Source: Sphingobium herbicidovorans (GTDB lineage Bacteria; Pseudomonadota; Alphaproteobacteria; Sphingomonadales; Sphingomonadaceae). From it: a stretch of DNA of 64,000 bases. Location of the stretch: contig NZ_CP020538.1 in NCBI RefSeq assembly GCF_002080435.1, forward strand, positions 1,116,001 through 1,180,000, read 5' to 3'. Shown piece after piece: positions 52,484 through 61,021 of the stretch (position 1 is its first letter; each line of letters opens with the position of its first letter). Position numbers and translations under genes: made by a program. Below the pieces are notes generated by a model that saw only the letters and a list, made by a program, of their open reading frames with translations, did no database searches and was not told the DNA's origin.

Positions 52484-53179
52484 ATGACAGAAACGATCAA
52501 GCTTCACGAAAGCTGGCGCGCGCCGCTGCGCCCGGAATTCGACCGCCCATATATGCAGACGCTGAAACAGTTTCTGGCGGAGGAGAAGGCGGCGGGAAAG
52601 CGCATCTTTCCCAAGGGCGGCGAGTATTTTCGCGCGCTGGACCTGACGCCGCTGGAACAGGTCAGGGTCGTCATCCTGGGGCAGGACCCCTATCATGGCG
52701 AGGGGCAGGCGCATGGCCTGTGCTTCAGCGTGCGGCCGGGCGTGCGGACGCCGCCATCGCTGGTCAACATCTACAAGGAACTGAAAAGCGACCTGGGCCT
52801 GACGCCGCCGCGCCACGGCTTTCTGGAACATTGGGCGCAGCAGGGCGTGCTGTTGCTGAACAGCGTGCTGACGGTCGAGATGGGCCGCGCGGCGTCGCAC
52901 CAGAAGCGAGGCTGGGAGCAATTTACCGACGCGATCATCCGGGTCGTCAACAGCCGGGCCGACCCCGCCGTGTTCCTGCTATGGGGCGCCTATGCGCAGC
53001 GCAAGGCGGCGTTCGTCGATCAGGACAGGCATCTGGTGCTGAAGGCCGCCCATCCTTCGCCGCTGTCGGCGCATAACGGCTTTCTGGGATGCCGCCATTT
53101 TTCACAGGCCAACGCCTTTCTGGAGGCGAAGGGGCGTGGCGCGGTGGATTGGGCTTTGCCTGAGTGCGAAGTGGGGTGA
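52484..53179 (+). CDS. ung: Uracil-DNA glycosylase
   Basis: A 231-residue family-1 UDG that removes uracil from DNA. GQDPYHG (67-73) carries the catalytic Asp68; LLNSVLTVE about 125-133 and [13 protein letters not shown] about 189-201 with the catalytic His follow. Length and motifs are standard. Divergent from the beta-lactamase-like gene with an 87-bp gap. Confidence 0.96.
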   Translation: MTETIKLHESWRAPLRPEFDRPYMQTLKQFLAEEKAAGKRIFPKGGEYFRALDLTPLEQVRVVILGQDPYHGEGQAHGLCFSVRPGVRTPPSLVNIYKELKSDLGLTPPRHGFLEHWAQQGVLLLNSVLTVEMGRAASHQKRGWEQFTDAIIRVVNSRADPAVFLLWGAYAQRKAAFVDQDRHLVLKAAHPSPLSAHNGFLGCRHFSQANAFLEAKGRGAVDWALPECEVG

Positions 53180-53203
53180 CGGGGACCAGCCGTCCCTGGC
53201 CGG

Positions 53204-53881
53204 TCACCGCTTCCGGGCGAACCAGATGACGTGGCGAGGCCCCTTGCCATTGTCGCGCGCCTTGACCGCAACTTCGTCCACCGCGAAGCCCGCGTTGCGC
53301 AGGCGGCGGGTGAAGGGATCGTCGGACCCGGCCGACCAGATGGCAAGGATGCCGCCCGGTTTCAGCGCCGCTTTCGCGGTGGCAAGGCCGCTCGCTGAAT
53401 AGAGCCGGTCGTTGGCGGGTGCGGTGAGGCCGTCGGGGCCGTTATCGACGTCGAGGAGGATCGCGTCGTAGCTTTCATTGGCGGCGGCGATTTCGGCTGC
53501 CACATCGCCCTCGATCAGCGTGACGCGGGGATCGTCCAGACAGCCTGCGGCCAGCTCCGCCATCGGCCCGCGGGCCCATTCGATGATCTTGGGCACCAGT
53601 TCGACCAGCGTGATCCGCCCGCCCTGCACCAGTTCCGCCAAGGCAGCGCGCAGGGTGAAGCCCATGCCATAGCCGCCGATCAGAATATGCGGCGCGGGGC
53701 AGCCTTTCAACCGCTCCAGCGTCATGACGGCGAGCGCCTTTTCCGAACCGCTCATGCGGCTGCTCATCAACTCGTTGCGGTCGAGCACGATCATATGGTC
53801 GGCGCCGCGACGGTAGAGCTTCAGTTCCTGTCCGCCCGGTACGGGGGCGGTGTCGATCAATTCACGCGGTATCACGGCCAT
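53204..53881 (-). CDS. Spermidine-synthase-like methyltransferase-fold protein
   Basis: A 225-residue protein with the Rossmann fold of spermidine synthases. HILIGGYGMGFTLRAALAE about 65-83 is the nucleoside-binding glycine loop; ITLVELVPKIIEWAR, VTLIEGDV and YDAILLDVDNGPDGL about 130-145 continue the fold. The gatekeeper and putrescine-site residues of real SpeE are not clear, so it may be a polyamine-synthase-like or methyltransferase enzyme. GGAAGGAC stands before ATG 53881, which is preferred over a Met 16 codons upstream. Confidence 0.82.
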   Translation of the reverse strand: MAVIPRELIDTAPVPGGQELKLYRRGADHMIVLDRNELMSSRMSGSEKALAVMTLERLKGCPAPHILIGGYGMGFTLRAALAELVQGGRITLVELVPKIIEWARGPMAELAAGCLDDPRVTLIEGDVAAEIAAANESYDAILLDVDNGPDGLTAPANDRLYSASGLATAKAALKPGGILAIWSAGSDDPFTRRLRNAGFAVDEVAVKARDNGKGPRHVIWFARKR

Positions 53882-54015
53882 GTCCTTCCTTGGTCGGCCC
53901 CGCATGGCAGCTTGCTTGTGCGCACGCAAATCTTCAAAGGCTGGCGCAGGCGGCGCGACGCCCCTATCTGGCGAACGGTCCCCCTTCCCTTCTCAAGCAG
54001 GCAGTTCTTTTCCCG

Positions 54016-54462
54016 ATGCGTTATTTCCTCGACACCGAATTCAACGGATTTGCGGGCGCGCTGATCAGCGTGGCGCTCGTCCCGGAGTTCGGCGACGACG
54101 AATTTTACGTGTCGCTGCCACTGGCGGAGGAGCCGCATGGCTGGGTCCAGCGCAACGTGATCCCCTATCTGCGCCATGTGCCGCCGGGGATCGACATGGA
54201 ATTGGGCCGGGTGGAAGCGGCGCATCACCTGGCCGACTATCTGGCGGGTGATCCTGACCCCGTGATCGTGGCGGACTGGCCAGAGGATCTGGCGCATTTC
54301 TGCGCGCTGCTGGTGACCGGGCCGGGGCAGATGGTGGATATGAACGGGTTGCAGCTGCAACTGGTGAACGCGGCCGGGTTCAGCGCGGCGGCGAACAGCC
54401 GTATCCCGCACAATGCGCTGCATGACGCGCGCGCGTTGCGGGATTTTTGCCTGGGGAACTGA
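54016..54462 (+). CDS. DEDD 3'-5' exoribonuclease (Rv2179c-like)
   Basis: A 148-residue nuclease. MRYFLDTEFNGFAGALISVALVPEFGDDEFYVS at the start is the Exo I segment with Asp6 and Glu8, like the mycobacterial enzyme Rv2179c. VIVADWPEDLAHFCALL about 88-104 is Exo II, and IPHNALHDARALRDF about 129-143 is the Exo III His-x4-Asp, making it DEDDh. The ATG at 54016 is right because homology begins there; the frame upstream is in the promoter region. A role in RNA maturation is likely. Confidence 0.85.
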   Translation: MRYFLDTEFNGFAGALISVALVPEFGDDEFYVSLPLAEEPHGWVQRNVIPYLRHVPPGIDMELGRVEAAHHLADYLAGDPDPVIVADWPEDLAHFCALLVTGPGQMVDMNGLQLQLVNAAGFSAAANSRIPHNALHDARALRDFCLGN

Positions 54463-54583
54463 AAGGGGCTGGAGTCAGCCGTAAGGGCGCAGGCCAGGGC
54501 ATGAGACCCCCGCGCTGGCTTCGCCGCCCTTCGGGTCGCTGGGCGACGGGGATGCTTACACGCGGCGCTGCCGAACAATTAGC

Positions 54584-54616
54584 GAGGCCCGGTCCTGCTT
54601 GCGCAGGCCGGGCCTC
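54584..54616 (-). terminator. Strong hairpin after rpoZ
   Basis: GAGGCCCGG (54584-54592) pairs with CCGGGCCTC (54608-54616), and inner bases CTGC/GCAG extend the stem. It lies 27 bp after the rpoZ stop. No proper T-run follows, so termination may be Rho-dependent or the hairpin protective. Confidence 0.55.
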
Positions 54617-54643
54617 ATTCCCTCTCCAAACCGATATCAGAGA

Positions 54644-54988
54644 TCAGCCGTCGTAGTCGCCGCCAACATTCTGGTTGCGTGGCGGAGCCGCGGCGGTGAG
54701 GCGCAGGGCCTCCGCCGACTGGGCGATCGAACCGATTTCGTCAGGCGTGTCGTCATCGTCGATCTGCACCTTCTGGAGCGAACCGATAAGCGAATCGTGC
54801 AATTCAGCCGGGAGAACAGTTTCTTCCGCGATCTCACGCAAGGCGACAACGGGGTTTTTATCGCGGTCGCGGTCCAGCGTCAGTTCAGCCCCGCCGGAAA
54901 TCTCACGGGCGCGCTGCGCCGCAAGCAGGACGAGATCAAAGCGGTTGGTAACCTTGTCGACGCAATCTTCGACGGTAACGCGGGCCAA
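54644..54988 (-). CDS. rpoZ: RNA polymerase omega subunit, TTG start
   Basis: A 114-residue subunit that helps RNA polymerase assembly. [29 protein letters not shown] at 2-30 is the omega core, with [14 protein letters not shown] about 50-63. The start is TTG at 54988, seven bases after AGGAG; the frame upstream belongs to the antisense of the PLD gene and is not part of the protein. The C-terminal 35 residues are acidic then variable. Confidence 0.95.
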   Translation of the reverse strand: MARVTVEDCVDKVTNRFDLVLLAAQRAREISGGAELTLDRDRDKNPVVALREIAEETVLPAELHDSLIGSLQKVQIDDDDTPDEIGSIAQSAEALRLTAAAPPRNQNVGGDYDG

Positions 54989-55111
54989 ACGGGCGCTCCT
55001 GACAACGGAATGAAAATCGTGAGGACCGCGCCTAACAGCGGCTGCCCGACGAGTCAACGAAAAGCCCATAAAGCCGTGGCGCGACGCGACAATTAGAGGC
55101 ATGAATGGGAT

Positions 55112-56314
55112 ATGGCGACCAACCGGCAGTCCCCCGCAGAGTGTGCTGAGACCGGGATCAGCCTGTCGATCGGGGGGAATCGCCTGAAGGTGATACAATC
55201 CGGCCCCGCCCTGCGCGACGTGCTGATTGGCCTGATCGACGGGGCACGGGAGAGCCTGAAACTCTATTATTACATCTTTGCGGATGATGAGAGCGGGCGG
55301 ATGGTGCTCGACCGGCTGGTCGCGGCGCGCGGACGCGGCGTTGCGGTCACGTTGATGATCGATGCGTTCGGATCGGCCGACACGCCCGTCGCTTTCTTCG
55401 ACCCGCTGATCGCGGCGGGCGGGCATTTCGGGCGCTTCGGCGCGCGACGGTCGACCCGCTACCTGATCCGCAACCATCAGAAGATGACGATCGCGGACGA
55501 CCGGCGGCTGTTGCTGGGCGGATTCAATGTCGAGGATTCCTATTTCGGACTGCCGCAGGACGATGCCTGGGCGGACCTGGGGCTGATCATCGATGGGCCT
55601 CAGGTGGCGGCGATGAGCAACTGGTTCGGGCAATTGTGGCGCTGGGTTTCGACCAGGCGGCAAAGTTTCCGCACGCTGCGGCGGATGGTGCGGCACTGGC
55701 ATCCATCGCTGCATCATGATCCGGGCGATCCGATACGCTGGCTGATCGGCGGACCGACGCGCCGCTTGAGCCCTTGGGCGCAGGTGGTGAAGCATGACCT
55801 GGAGCATGCCAGCCGGGTGGACATGATCGCCGCCTATTTCTCCCCCGGACGCGGCATGCTGAAACGCATCGCCCGCGCCGCGCGGCGACAGGGCGCGCGG
55901 ATCATATTGCCGTCCCGGTCCGACAATGGCGCGACGGTGGCGGCGGCGCGGCTGCTCTATGGCCCGCTGCTGAAGCGGGGGGTGGAGATATGGGAATATC
56001 AGACCTGCAAGCTGCACATGAAGCTGATCGTCATCGATGACGCCGTCTTTGTCGGATCGGCGAATTTCGACATGCGCAGCCTGTTCCTGAACCTGGAGAT
56101 CATGCTGCGGATCGAAGACAAGACGTTGGCGCAGGAGGTGCGGGACTTCATCAGCCGCCGTGCGGGCGAGAGCCGTCAGGTGACGCTGGAAAGCCACAAG
56201 GCGCAGCGCGGCGTGCTGACGCTGATCAAGCAGTGGATCAGCTATTTCCTGGTGGGCGTGCTGGATTATACGGTTACGCGGCGGCTGAACTTTCGCGACC
56301 CCGACGCCGATTGA
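55112..56314 (+). CDS. Cardiolipin-synthase-like phospholipase D protein
   Basis: A 400-residue protein with two HKD motifs: [19 protein letters not shown] about 130-148 and [20 protein letters not shown] about 302-321. This is the ClsB/ClsC type without N-terminal membrane helices; only a weak hydrophobic stretch ([11 protein letters not shown]) is near the C-terminus. It should join phosphatidylglycerol units to cardiolipin. Divergent from rpoZ with a 123-bp gap. Confidence 0.9.
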   Translation: MATNRQSPAECAETGISLSIGGNRLKVIQSGPALRDVLIGLIDGARESLKLYYYIFADDESGRMVLDRLVAARGRGVAVTLMIDAFGSADTPVAFFDPLIAAGGHFGRFGARRSTRYLIRNHQKMTIADDRRLLLGGFNVEDSYFGLPQDDAWADLGLIIDGPQVAAMSNWFGQLWRWVSTRRQSFRTLRRMVRHWHPSLHHDPGDPIRWLIGGPTRRLSPWAQVVKHDLEHASRVDMIAAYFSPGRGMLKRIARAARRQGARIILPSRSDNGATVAAARLLYGPLLKRGVEIWEYQTCKLHMKLIVIDDAVFVGSANFDMRSLFLNLEIMLRIEDKTLAQEVRDFISRRAGESRQVTLESHKAQRGVLTLIKQWISYFLVGVLDYTVTRRLNFRDPDAD

Positions 56315-56336
56315 CGGTCGGGGCCACAAAGGCCGG

Positions 56337-57167
56337 TCACATGCTGATCGCGTTGCGGAACATCACGAAGGCGATGATCACCAGATAGATGCCGAAGATG
56401 CGCTTGAGCAAATGGGCAGGCAGGCTGTGCGCGGCCGCCACGCCGAGCGGTGCGGTGAGGATCGACATGGACGCGATGGCCAGCGTCGCGGGCATGTTGA
56501 CGAAGCCGAGCGATCCCCATGGCAGGCCGGTTTCCTTGAACCCGATCAGCGCGAAGCCGATGGCGCTGGGGATGGCGATCAGCGTGCCGATGCCCGACGC
56601 CGTGGCGATGGCGCGGTGAATGGAACGGCCGCACAGCGTCATCACCATGATCGCGATCGTGCCGCCGCCAATGCCGAGCAGCGCGGAAAAGGTGCCCAGT
56701 CCCCCGGCGATGCCGACGCGGACGATGCCCGACGGCATTTCCTCGCTAATGACCTTCCCGCCCACCCTGGGCAGCAGGAAATTGAGCGACATGAGGAACA
56801 CGCCCACCGCGAAGATCATGGTCAGCACCTTGCCGTCCACATGCCCCGCGAGCAAAACCCCTACCCCGTCGCCCAAGATGATCCAGGGAGCCCAGGACTT
56901 GAGCACCTCAAACTCCACCGCGCCCCGCTTTGCATGAGCGAGCAGTGAGCGGATCGACGTGACGATAATCGTGGCCGCCGATGTGCCGATCGCCACATGG
57001 GCGATTGCCTCATGCGTGCCACCCAGCAACGGCAGGACAACGAACAGCGCGGGCACGACGACAAAGCCGCCGCCGATGCCGAAAATGCCTGCCGCAAAAC
57101 CGGCAAACAGGCCCGCGCCCAGCATGGCGATCAACGGGATCAGCCAGTTGATGAGCTCGCCATGCAT
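56337..57167 (-). CDS. TSUP (TauE/SafE) family permease
   Basis: A 276-residue inner-membrane protein of about eight helices. [28 protein letters not shown] about 17-44 and [23 protein letters not shown] about 151-173 are the duplicated glycine-rich signature of TauE/SafE permeases, which move sulfonates, sulfite or other anions. GGGAGG lies seven bases before ATG 57167; the frame starts 21 codons earlier but without a ribosome site. It lies downstream of nasS with a 291-bp gap. Confidence 0.88.
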   Translation of the reverse strand: MHGELINWLIPLIAMLGAGLFAGFAAGIFGIGGGFVVVPALFVVLPLLGGTHEAIAHVAIGTSAATIIVTSIRSLLAHAKRGAVEFEVLKSWAPWIILGDGVGVLLAGHVDGKVLTMIFAVGVFLMSLNFLLPRVGGKVISEEMPSGIVRVGIAGGLGTFSALLGIGGGTIAIMVMTLCGRSIHRAIATASGIGTLIAIPSAIGFALIGFKETGLPWGSLGFVNMPATLAIASMSILTAPLGVAAAHSLPAHLLKRIFGIYLVIIAFVMFRNAISM

Positions 57168-57280
57168 CAGCGCGCCTCCCTGCTGCCATGAGGCTTTGGA
57201 CGCAGCAGCGGAGCGGCTAGGAAAATGCATTCGACCATGACGTGATACCCAGGCCTCTCTTCGTCGGGATGTGCTTGGTT

Positions 57281-57301
57281 GGGGCAGGGAACAACTGCCC
57301 C
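57281..57301 (-). repeat. Hairpin between nasS and the TSUP permease
   Basis: GGGGCAG and CTGCCCC form a seven-bp stem with a seven-base loop. It may end the nasTS transcript or sit in the permease leader. I looked for the paired A-x4-G hexaloop structure bound by ANTAR proteins and did not see it. Confidence 0.4.
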
Positions 57302-57458
57302 TGACAAGCTAGACGAACGAGGTCGGGGAACCCGCAAGGATGCGAAAGACTAGGGCGTAAACCCGAAGACGGTGGCCAGGTGGAACCGCCGCACGTCAGT
57401 CAGCGATCTCGCCAGCGGCCCCACGGATGCGCATTCCACGATATTGATTTCTGCGAAA

Positions 57459-58667
57459 CTAGTCCTGGAAACTCGCCAGAAAATCATCGAACCGTTCGGG
57501 GTCGAACACGCGGCCGTCGAAAAACCGATCAGGCCCAAGCGTCAGCTCGCCACGTTTGGAGCCTACGGCCAGAGGCTGGCCAACCGCGCCTTCCACCTTC
57601 ATGCTGGCGCCCGGAATCGGCACATTGCTCTCAGCCAGTGCGCGGCGGAAAATGTCAGGGCGGAAAACCGATGCGGCCTTGGCGGCATTTTCGGGCGTGT
57701 GCTCGACCATTTTCCAGCGGACCAGCTGCGAATAGAGCCAGAGCGCCTGACTGCGCCAGGGAAATGGCGTGGCCTCCCGCGAAAAAAGCATGAAGTCCGG
57801 CATATCGAGCGGCGGCATGCCGGTTCGGGCAATGATGCGGCCCGATAATGCACGTGCGACAAGGTCCGCGGGCTGATCGACGAAATGGCGTTGGGACAAC
57901 AGATGCGCCAAAGCCTCATGATTTTCCCGTTCGTCGCACCAGGCGGCGGCACGCACCAGTGCGCGGATCAGGGCATCGACCGCCTGCGGATTTTCTTCCA
58001 GCCATGGCGTGCGGAACGCCAGCACCTTTTCGACCCCGCGCCGCCAGATGCGCTCGCCGATCGCCACGGCTTCGGCAAGGCCCGCATCGACTGCCGCGCT
58101 GCCCCAGGGCTCGCCTGCGATAAAGCCGTCAATCTCTCCCGCCCGCATCGCCTCTACCGTCAATGACGGCGGCACGACGCGCAACAGCACATCCCGGTCG
58201 GGATCGACGCCCGCGCTCGCCAACCAGTAACGCAGCATGATGGCGTGACTGGAAAAGCGATGGACGACGCCGATCACCGGCTTGCGCTTCCAAAGGCCGA
58301 TGGCCGTCGCGAAATCATGCGCGGTGCCCAGCGGATCGTCGAGCCGGGCCGCGATATCGGGTTCAAGCGCCTGGGCGAACTCCCGCGCCATCACCAGCAT
58401 ATTGCCGTTGACGTTAAGCTTGTAGGGCGCGGCGAGGGGCGCTGGCTGCTGGCTCAAACCCAGCGTTACCGCGATGGCGAGCGGGGCGAGCATGTGCGCG
58501 GCCTGCACCTGACCGAAGATCAGCCGGTCGCGCAAGGTCGCCCAGCTGACCGTTCGGACGAGGTCGAGGGCAATGCCTTCTTCCTCGGCAAAGCCCTTTT
58601 CCCGCGCCACCGCCAGCACGGCGGAATCGGTCAGCGGCAGATAGGCGATACGCAGCGATGTCGTCAC
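57459..58667 (-). CDS. nasS: NasS, nitrate-sensing NrtA-like protein
   Basis: A 402-residue protein like the nitrate-binding periplasmic proteins NrtA/CmpA but without a signal peptide, as expected for NasS, which binds nitrate in the cytoplasm and releases NasT. LRIAYLPLTDSAVLAVAREKGFAEEEGI about 5-32, VQAAHMLAPLAIAVTLGL about 55-72, LNVNGNMLVMA and IGVVHRFSSHAIMLRYWLASAG fit the family. The start is GTG 58667, overlapping the nasT stop (GTGA), with GGGAGG ahead. No nitrate permease or reductase genes lie next to it. Confidence 0.88.
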   Translation of the reverse strand: MTTSLRIAYLPLTDSAVLAVAREKGFAEEEGIALDLVRTVSWATLRDRLIFGQVQAAHMLAPLAIAVTLGLSQQPAPLAAPYKLNVNGNMLVMAREFAQALEPDIAARLDDPLGTAHDFATAIGLWKRKPVIGVVHRFSSHAIMLRYWLASAGVDPDRDVLLRVVPPSLTVEAMRAGEIDGFIAGEPWGSAAVDAGLAEAVAIGERIWRRGVEKVLAFRTPWLEENPQAVDALIRALVRAAAWCDERENHEALAHLLSQRHFVDQPADLVARALSGRIIARTGMPPLDMPDFMLFSREATPFPWRSQALWLYSQLVRWKMVEHTPENAAKAASVFRPDIFRRALAESNVPIPGASMKVEGAVGQPLAVGSKRGELTLGPDRFFDGRVFDPERFDDFLASFQD

Positions 58668-59245
58668 AGGCCACCTCCCAACAAATCGCTGGCTGTTATC
58701 AGTGCCTGAGCGACATCCACGATCTTCTTCCCCTGATTCATCGCGCTCGACCGCAATAATGCATAAGCGTCCGGTTCCGTCAGGCCGCGCTGGCTCATCA
58801 GAATGGACTTCGCGCGGTCGATGATCTTGCGGTCGGACAGCGCGGTGCGCGCATCATCAAGCTCGCTCTGGAGACGCGCAAAGGCGTTGAACCGGCGCAC
58901 GGCCAGCTCCAGCACCGGCTTCACCCGCTCCTTGCGCAGGCCATCGACAACATAAGCGGATACGCCCGCGTCGATCGCCGCCCCGATCATCGATTCGTCG
59001 GATTGATCGACGAACATTGCGATCGGCCGGGCCAGCGCACGGCTGACAGAAAGCATTTCCTCCAGCGTGTCGCGGCTGGGGCTGCCCAGGTCCATCAGCA
59101 CGACATCGGGCGCCATGCGTTCAAGCCGCGCGACGAAGCCGCCGCGCGGGGGAACGATATGGATATCGTCATAACCTGCCTCGCGCAGTCCATCTTCCAG
59201 AACCGTGGCGCGCAGGCCGCTGTCATCAATGATGACGATTCGCAT
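58664..59245 (-). CDS. nasT: NasT, ANTAR-domain antitermination regulator
   Basis: A 193-residue two-domain protein: a receiver-like domain (about 1-120, MRIVIIDDSG at the start and VVLMDLGSP about 50) and an ANTAR RNA-binding domain (about 125-185, RKIIDRAKSILMSQRGLTEPDAYALLRSSAMN). ANTAR proteins bind paired hexaloop hairpins in leader RNAs and stop termination. Coupled to nasS by overlapping GTGA, the classic nasT-nasS order. Start 59245 suits the receiver fold. Confidence 0.92.
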   Translation of the reverse strand: MRIVIIDDSGLRATVLEDGLREAGYDDIHIVPPRGGFVARLERMAPDVVLMDLGSPSRDTLEEMLSVSRALARPIAMFVDQSDESMIGAAIDAGVSAYVVDGLRKERVKPVLELAVRRFNAFARLQSELDDARTALSDRKIIDRAKSILMSQRGLTEPDAYALLRSSAMNQGKKIVDVAQALITASDLLGGGL

Positions 59246-59311
59246 TGGACCCAGCCCTTTTGGCTCTTCAGTGACCTTGATGCTGCGCCGCGTCAATCGG
59301 GGGCCGACGGC

Positions 59312-59344
59312 CCGGTTGTCAGCAACCGGCCCCTCCTATATAGC
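59312..59344 (+). promoter_or_regulatory. Promoter with dyad upstream of the ABC-F gene
   Basis: TTGTCA (59316-59321) and TATAGC (59339-59344) are 17 bp apart. The perfect dyad CCGGTTG-TCAG-CAACCGG (59312-59329) covers the -35, so a repressor could act here. A transcript would begin near 59350, before the leader ORF at 59374. Confidence 0.45.
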
Positions 59345-59373
59345 GACACTTGGACGTACGGAGGATCATCACC

Positions 59374-59475
59374 ATGGACATGCAGCTGATCGCACAGCCC
59401 CAACGCTCTGCTTTCAGGAAGTTTTTTGTCCATGCCTGCCATCATCCTCTCTCGTCTCAGCTGGTCTGCGCCTGA
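59374..59475 (+). CDS. Leader ORF overlapping the ABC-F start
   Basis: A 33-codon frame from ATG 59374 to TGA 59473-59475, preceded by GGAGG with eight-base spacing, the strongest ribosome site in this region. It overlaps the first 44 bases of the ABC-F gene in another frame. The peptide starts MDMQLIAQPQRS and holds several His and Cys in the middle. Short leader ORFs regulate many antibiotic-resistance ABC-F genes through ribosome stalling, so translational control is plausible. No database check was possible. Confidence 0.5.
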   Translation: MDMQLIAQPQRSAFRKFFVHACHHPLSSQLVCA

Positions 59476-61021
59476 CGGCACAGCCGTCCTTTCAGACCTC
59501 GATTTTCGTTTCACATCCGAGCGGATCGGCCTTGTCGGGCGCAACGGCGTCGGCAAATCGACGCTGTTGGCGCTCATCGCCGGTCGGCTGAAAGCGGGCG
59601 GCGGAAGTATCCAGACCGGCGGCACGGTGGCAGAGCTGCGCCAAACGGTGCAGCCCAGCGCCGACGATACGATCGCCGACCTGTTCGGCGTCCGGAACGC
59701 CATCGCGCTTCTTGCCAAGGCCGAAAGCGGTTTGGCGGACATGGACGAGCTGGCGGCATGCGACTGGACGCTGCCCACCCGGATCGAAGAAGCCCTTGCC
59801 GAGGTCGGCTTGACCGCTACCCCGGAAACGCGTCTCGATCAGTTGTCGGGCGGGCAGCGGACCCGGGCGGCGCTCGCCGGCACGGTCCTTGCCCAGCCCG
59901 ACTTCCTGCTGCTCGACGAACCCACCAACAATCTGGACGCAGAGGGCCGCATGGCGCTCATGGCGCTGCTCCGGCGCTGGCGCGCGGGCGCCATCGTCGT
60001 CAGTCATGACCGCGCCCTGCTGGAGGAGATGGATGCAATCGCCGAACTGACCAGCCTGGGGATCAGCCGCCACGGCGGCAACTATTCTTCATGGCAAGCG
60101 CGCAAGGCCATCGAACTGGCCGCTGCCGAGCAGGATCTCGCCCATGCCGAGCGGCAAATGGGAGAAATCGCCAAGCGCACCCAGATTGCCGCCGAACGCA
60201 AGCAGCGGCGCGATGCGGCCGGGGCGCGCAAGGGAGCAAAGGGCGACATGCCGCGCATCCTGATCGGCATGCGAAAGATTCGGGCGGAGGGCTCCGGCGG
60301 CGAAGCGGCGCGTCTTGCCGACCGCCTCCGCCGCGATGCCGTGCAAGCGGCCGAGGCGGCGCGTGAACGGATCGAACTTGTCGAAAGCCTGACCGTCGCA
60401 TTGCCGCCAACCGGCGTGCAGCCGGGCCGCCGCATCGTGACGCTCGACCAGGTCACGGCAGGTCATGCCCCGGATAACCCGGTGTTGCGCGACCTGTCAC
60501 TCACCATCGCCGGACCCGAGCGGGTCGCCATTACCGGCCCCAATGGCGTTGGCAAATCGACGCTGCTGCATGTCATCGCGGGCACGCTGCCCCCGCTTGC
60601 CGGTCGTGTCGATCGGGTCGCGGCCTGCGCTCTGCTCGACCAGCGCGTGGAACTGCTCGATCCTCGCGCCAGCATCGCCGATAATTTCGCACGGCTGCAT
60701 CCGCAGGCCAGCCATAATGAGGTGCGAGCGGCGCTGGCGCGTTTTCGGTTTAGGGCGGACCTGGCATTGCAACGGGCCGGACATCTGAGCGGCGGACAAT
60801 TGCTGCGGGCCGGGCTCGCCTGCGTACTCGGAGGCGCTACGGCGCCGCCTCTGCTGATGCTGGACGAGCCGACCAACCATCTGGATCTGGACAGTGTCGC
60901 CGCGATCGAACAGGGGCTGTTGGGCTATGACGGCGCGCTGATCGTGGTCAGCCACGACCAAGCCTTCCTGCGCGCCATCGGCATCGGCCGCGAGGTTCGC
61001 CTTGGCCAGGGCGTAAACTAA
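59432..61021 (+). CDS. ABC-F family ATPase
   Basis: A 529-residue soluble protein with two ABC domains. Domain 1: Walker A GRNGVGKST about 34-42, signature LSGGQRTRAAL, Walker B LLLDEPTNNLD. Linker (about 205-325) is the ABC-F interdomain helix pair with many basic residues. Domain 2: GPNGVGKST, LSGGQLLRAGLA, LMLDEPTNHLD. ABC-F proteins act on the ribosome E site as translation factors or antibiotic protection proteins; this one is not clearly Uup, EttA or YheS. ATG 59432 has only AGGAAG ten bases upstream and is overlapped by a leader ORF. The stop overlaps emrB by two bases in opposite orientation. Confidence 0.92.
   Translation: MPAIILSRLSWSAPDGTAVLSDLDFRFTSERIGLVGRNGVGKSTLLALIAGRLKAGGGSIQTGGTVAELRQTVQPSADDTIADLFGVRNAIALLAKAESGLADMDELAACDWTLPTRIEEALAEVGLTATPETRLDQLSGGQRTRAALAGTVLAQPDFLLLDEPTNNLDAEGRMALMALLRRWRAGAIVVSHDRALLEEMDAIAELTSLGISRHGGNYSSWQARKAIELAAAEQDLAHAERQMGEIAKRTQIAAERKQRRDAAGARKGAKGDMPRILIGMRKIRAEGSGGEAARLADRLRRDAVQAAEAARERIELVESLTVALPPTGVQPGRRIVTLDQVTAGHAPDNPVLRDLSLTIAGPERVAITGPNGVGKSTLLHVIAGTLPPLAGRVDRVAACALLDQRVELLDPRASIADNFARLHPQASHNEVRAALARFRFRADLALQRAGHLSGGQLLRAGLACVLGGATAPPLLMLDEPTNHLDLDSVAAIEQGLLGYDGALIVVSHDQAFLRAIGIGREVRLGQGVN

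Noticed and set aside
54989..56329. Minus-strand frame continuing rpoZ upstream
   Set aside because: Antisense to the cardiolipin-synthase-like gene; omega homology begins at the TTG at 54988 with a good ribosome site.
57350..57538. 62-codon minus-strand frame after nasS
   Set aside because: Overlaps the nasS 3' end in another frame and has no ribosome site.
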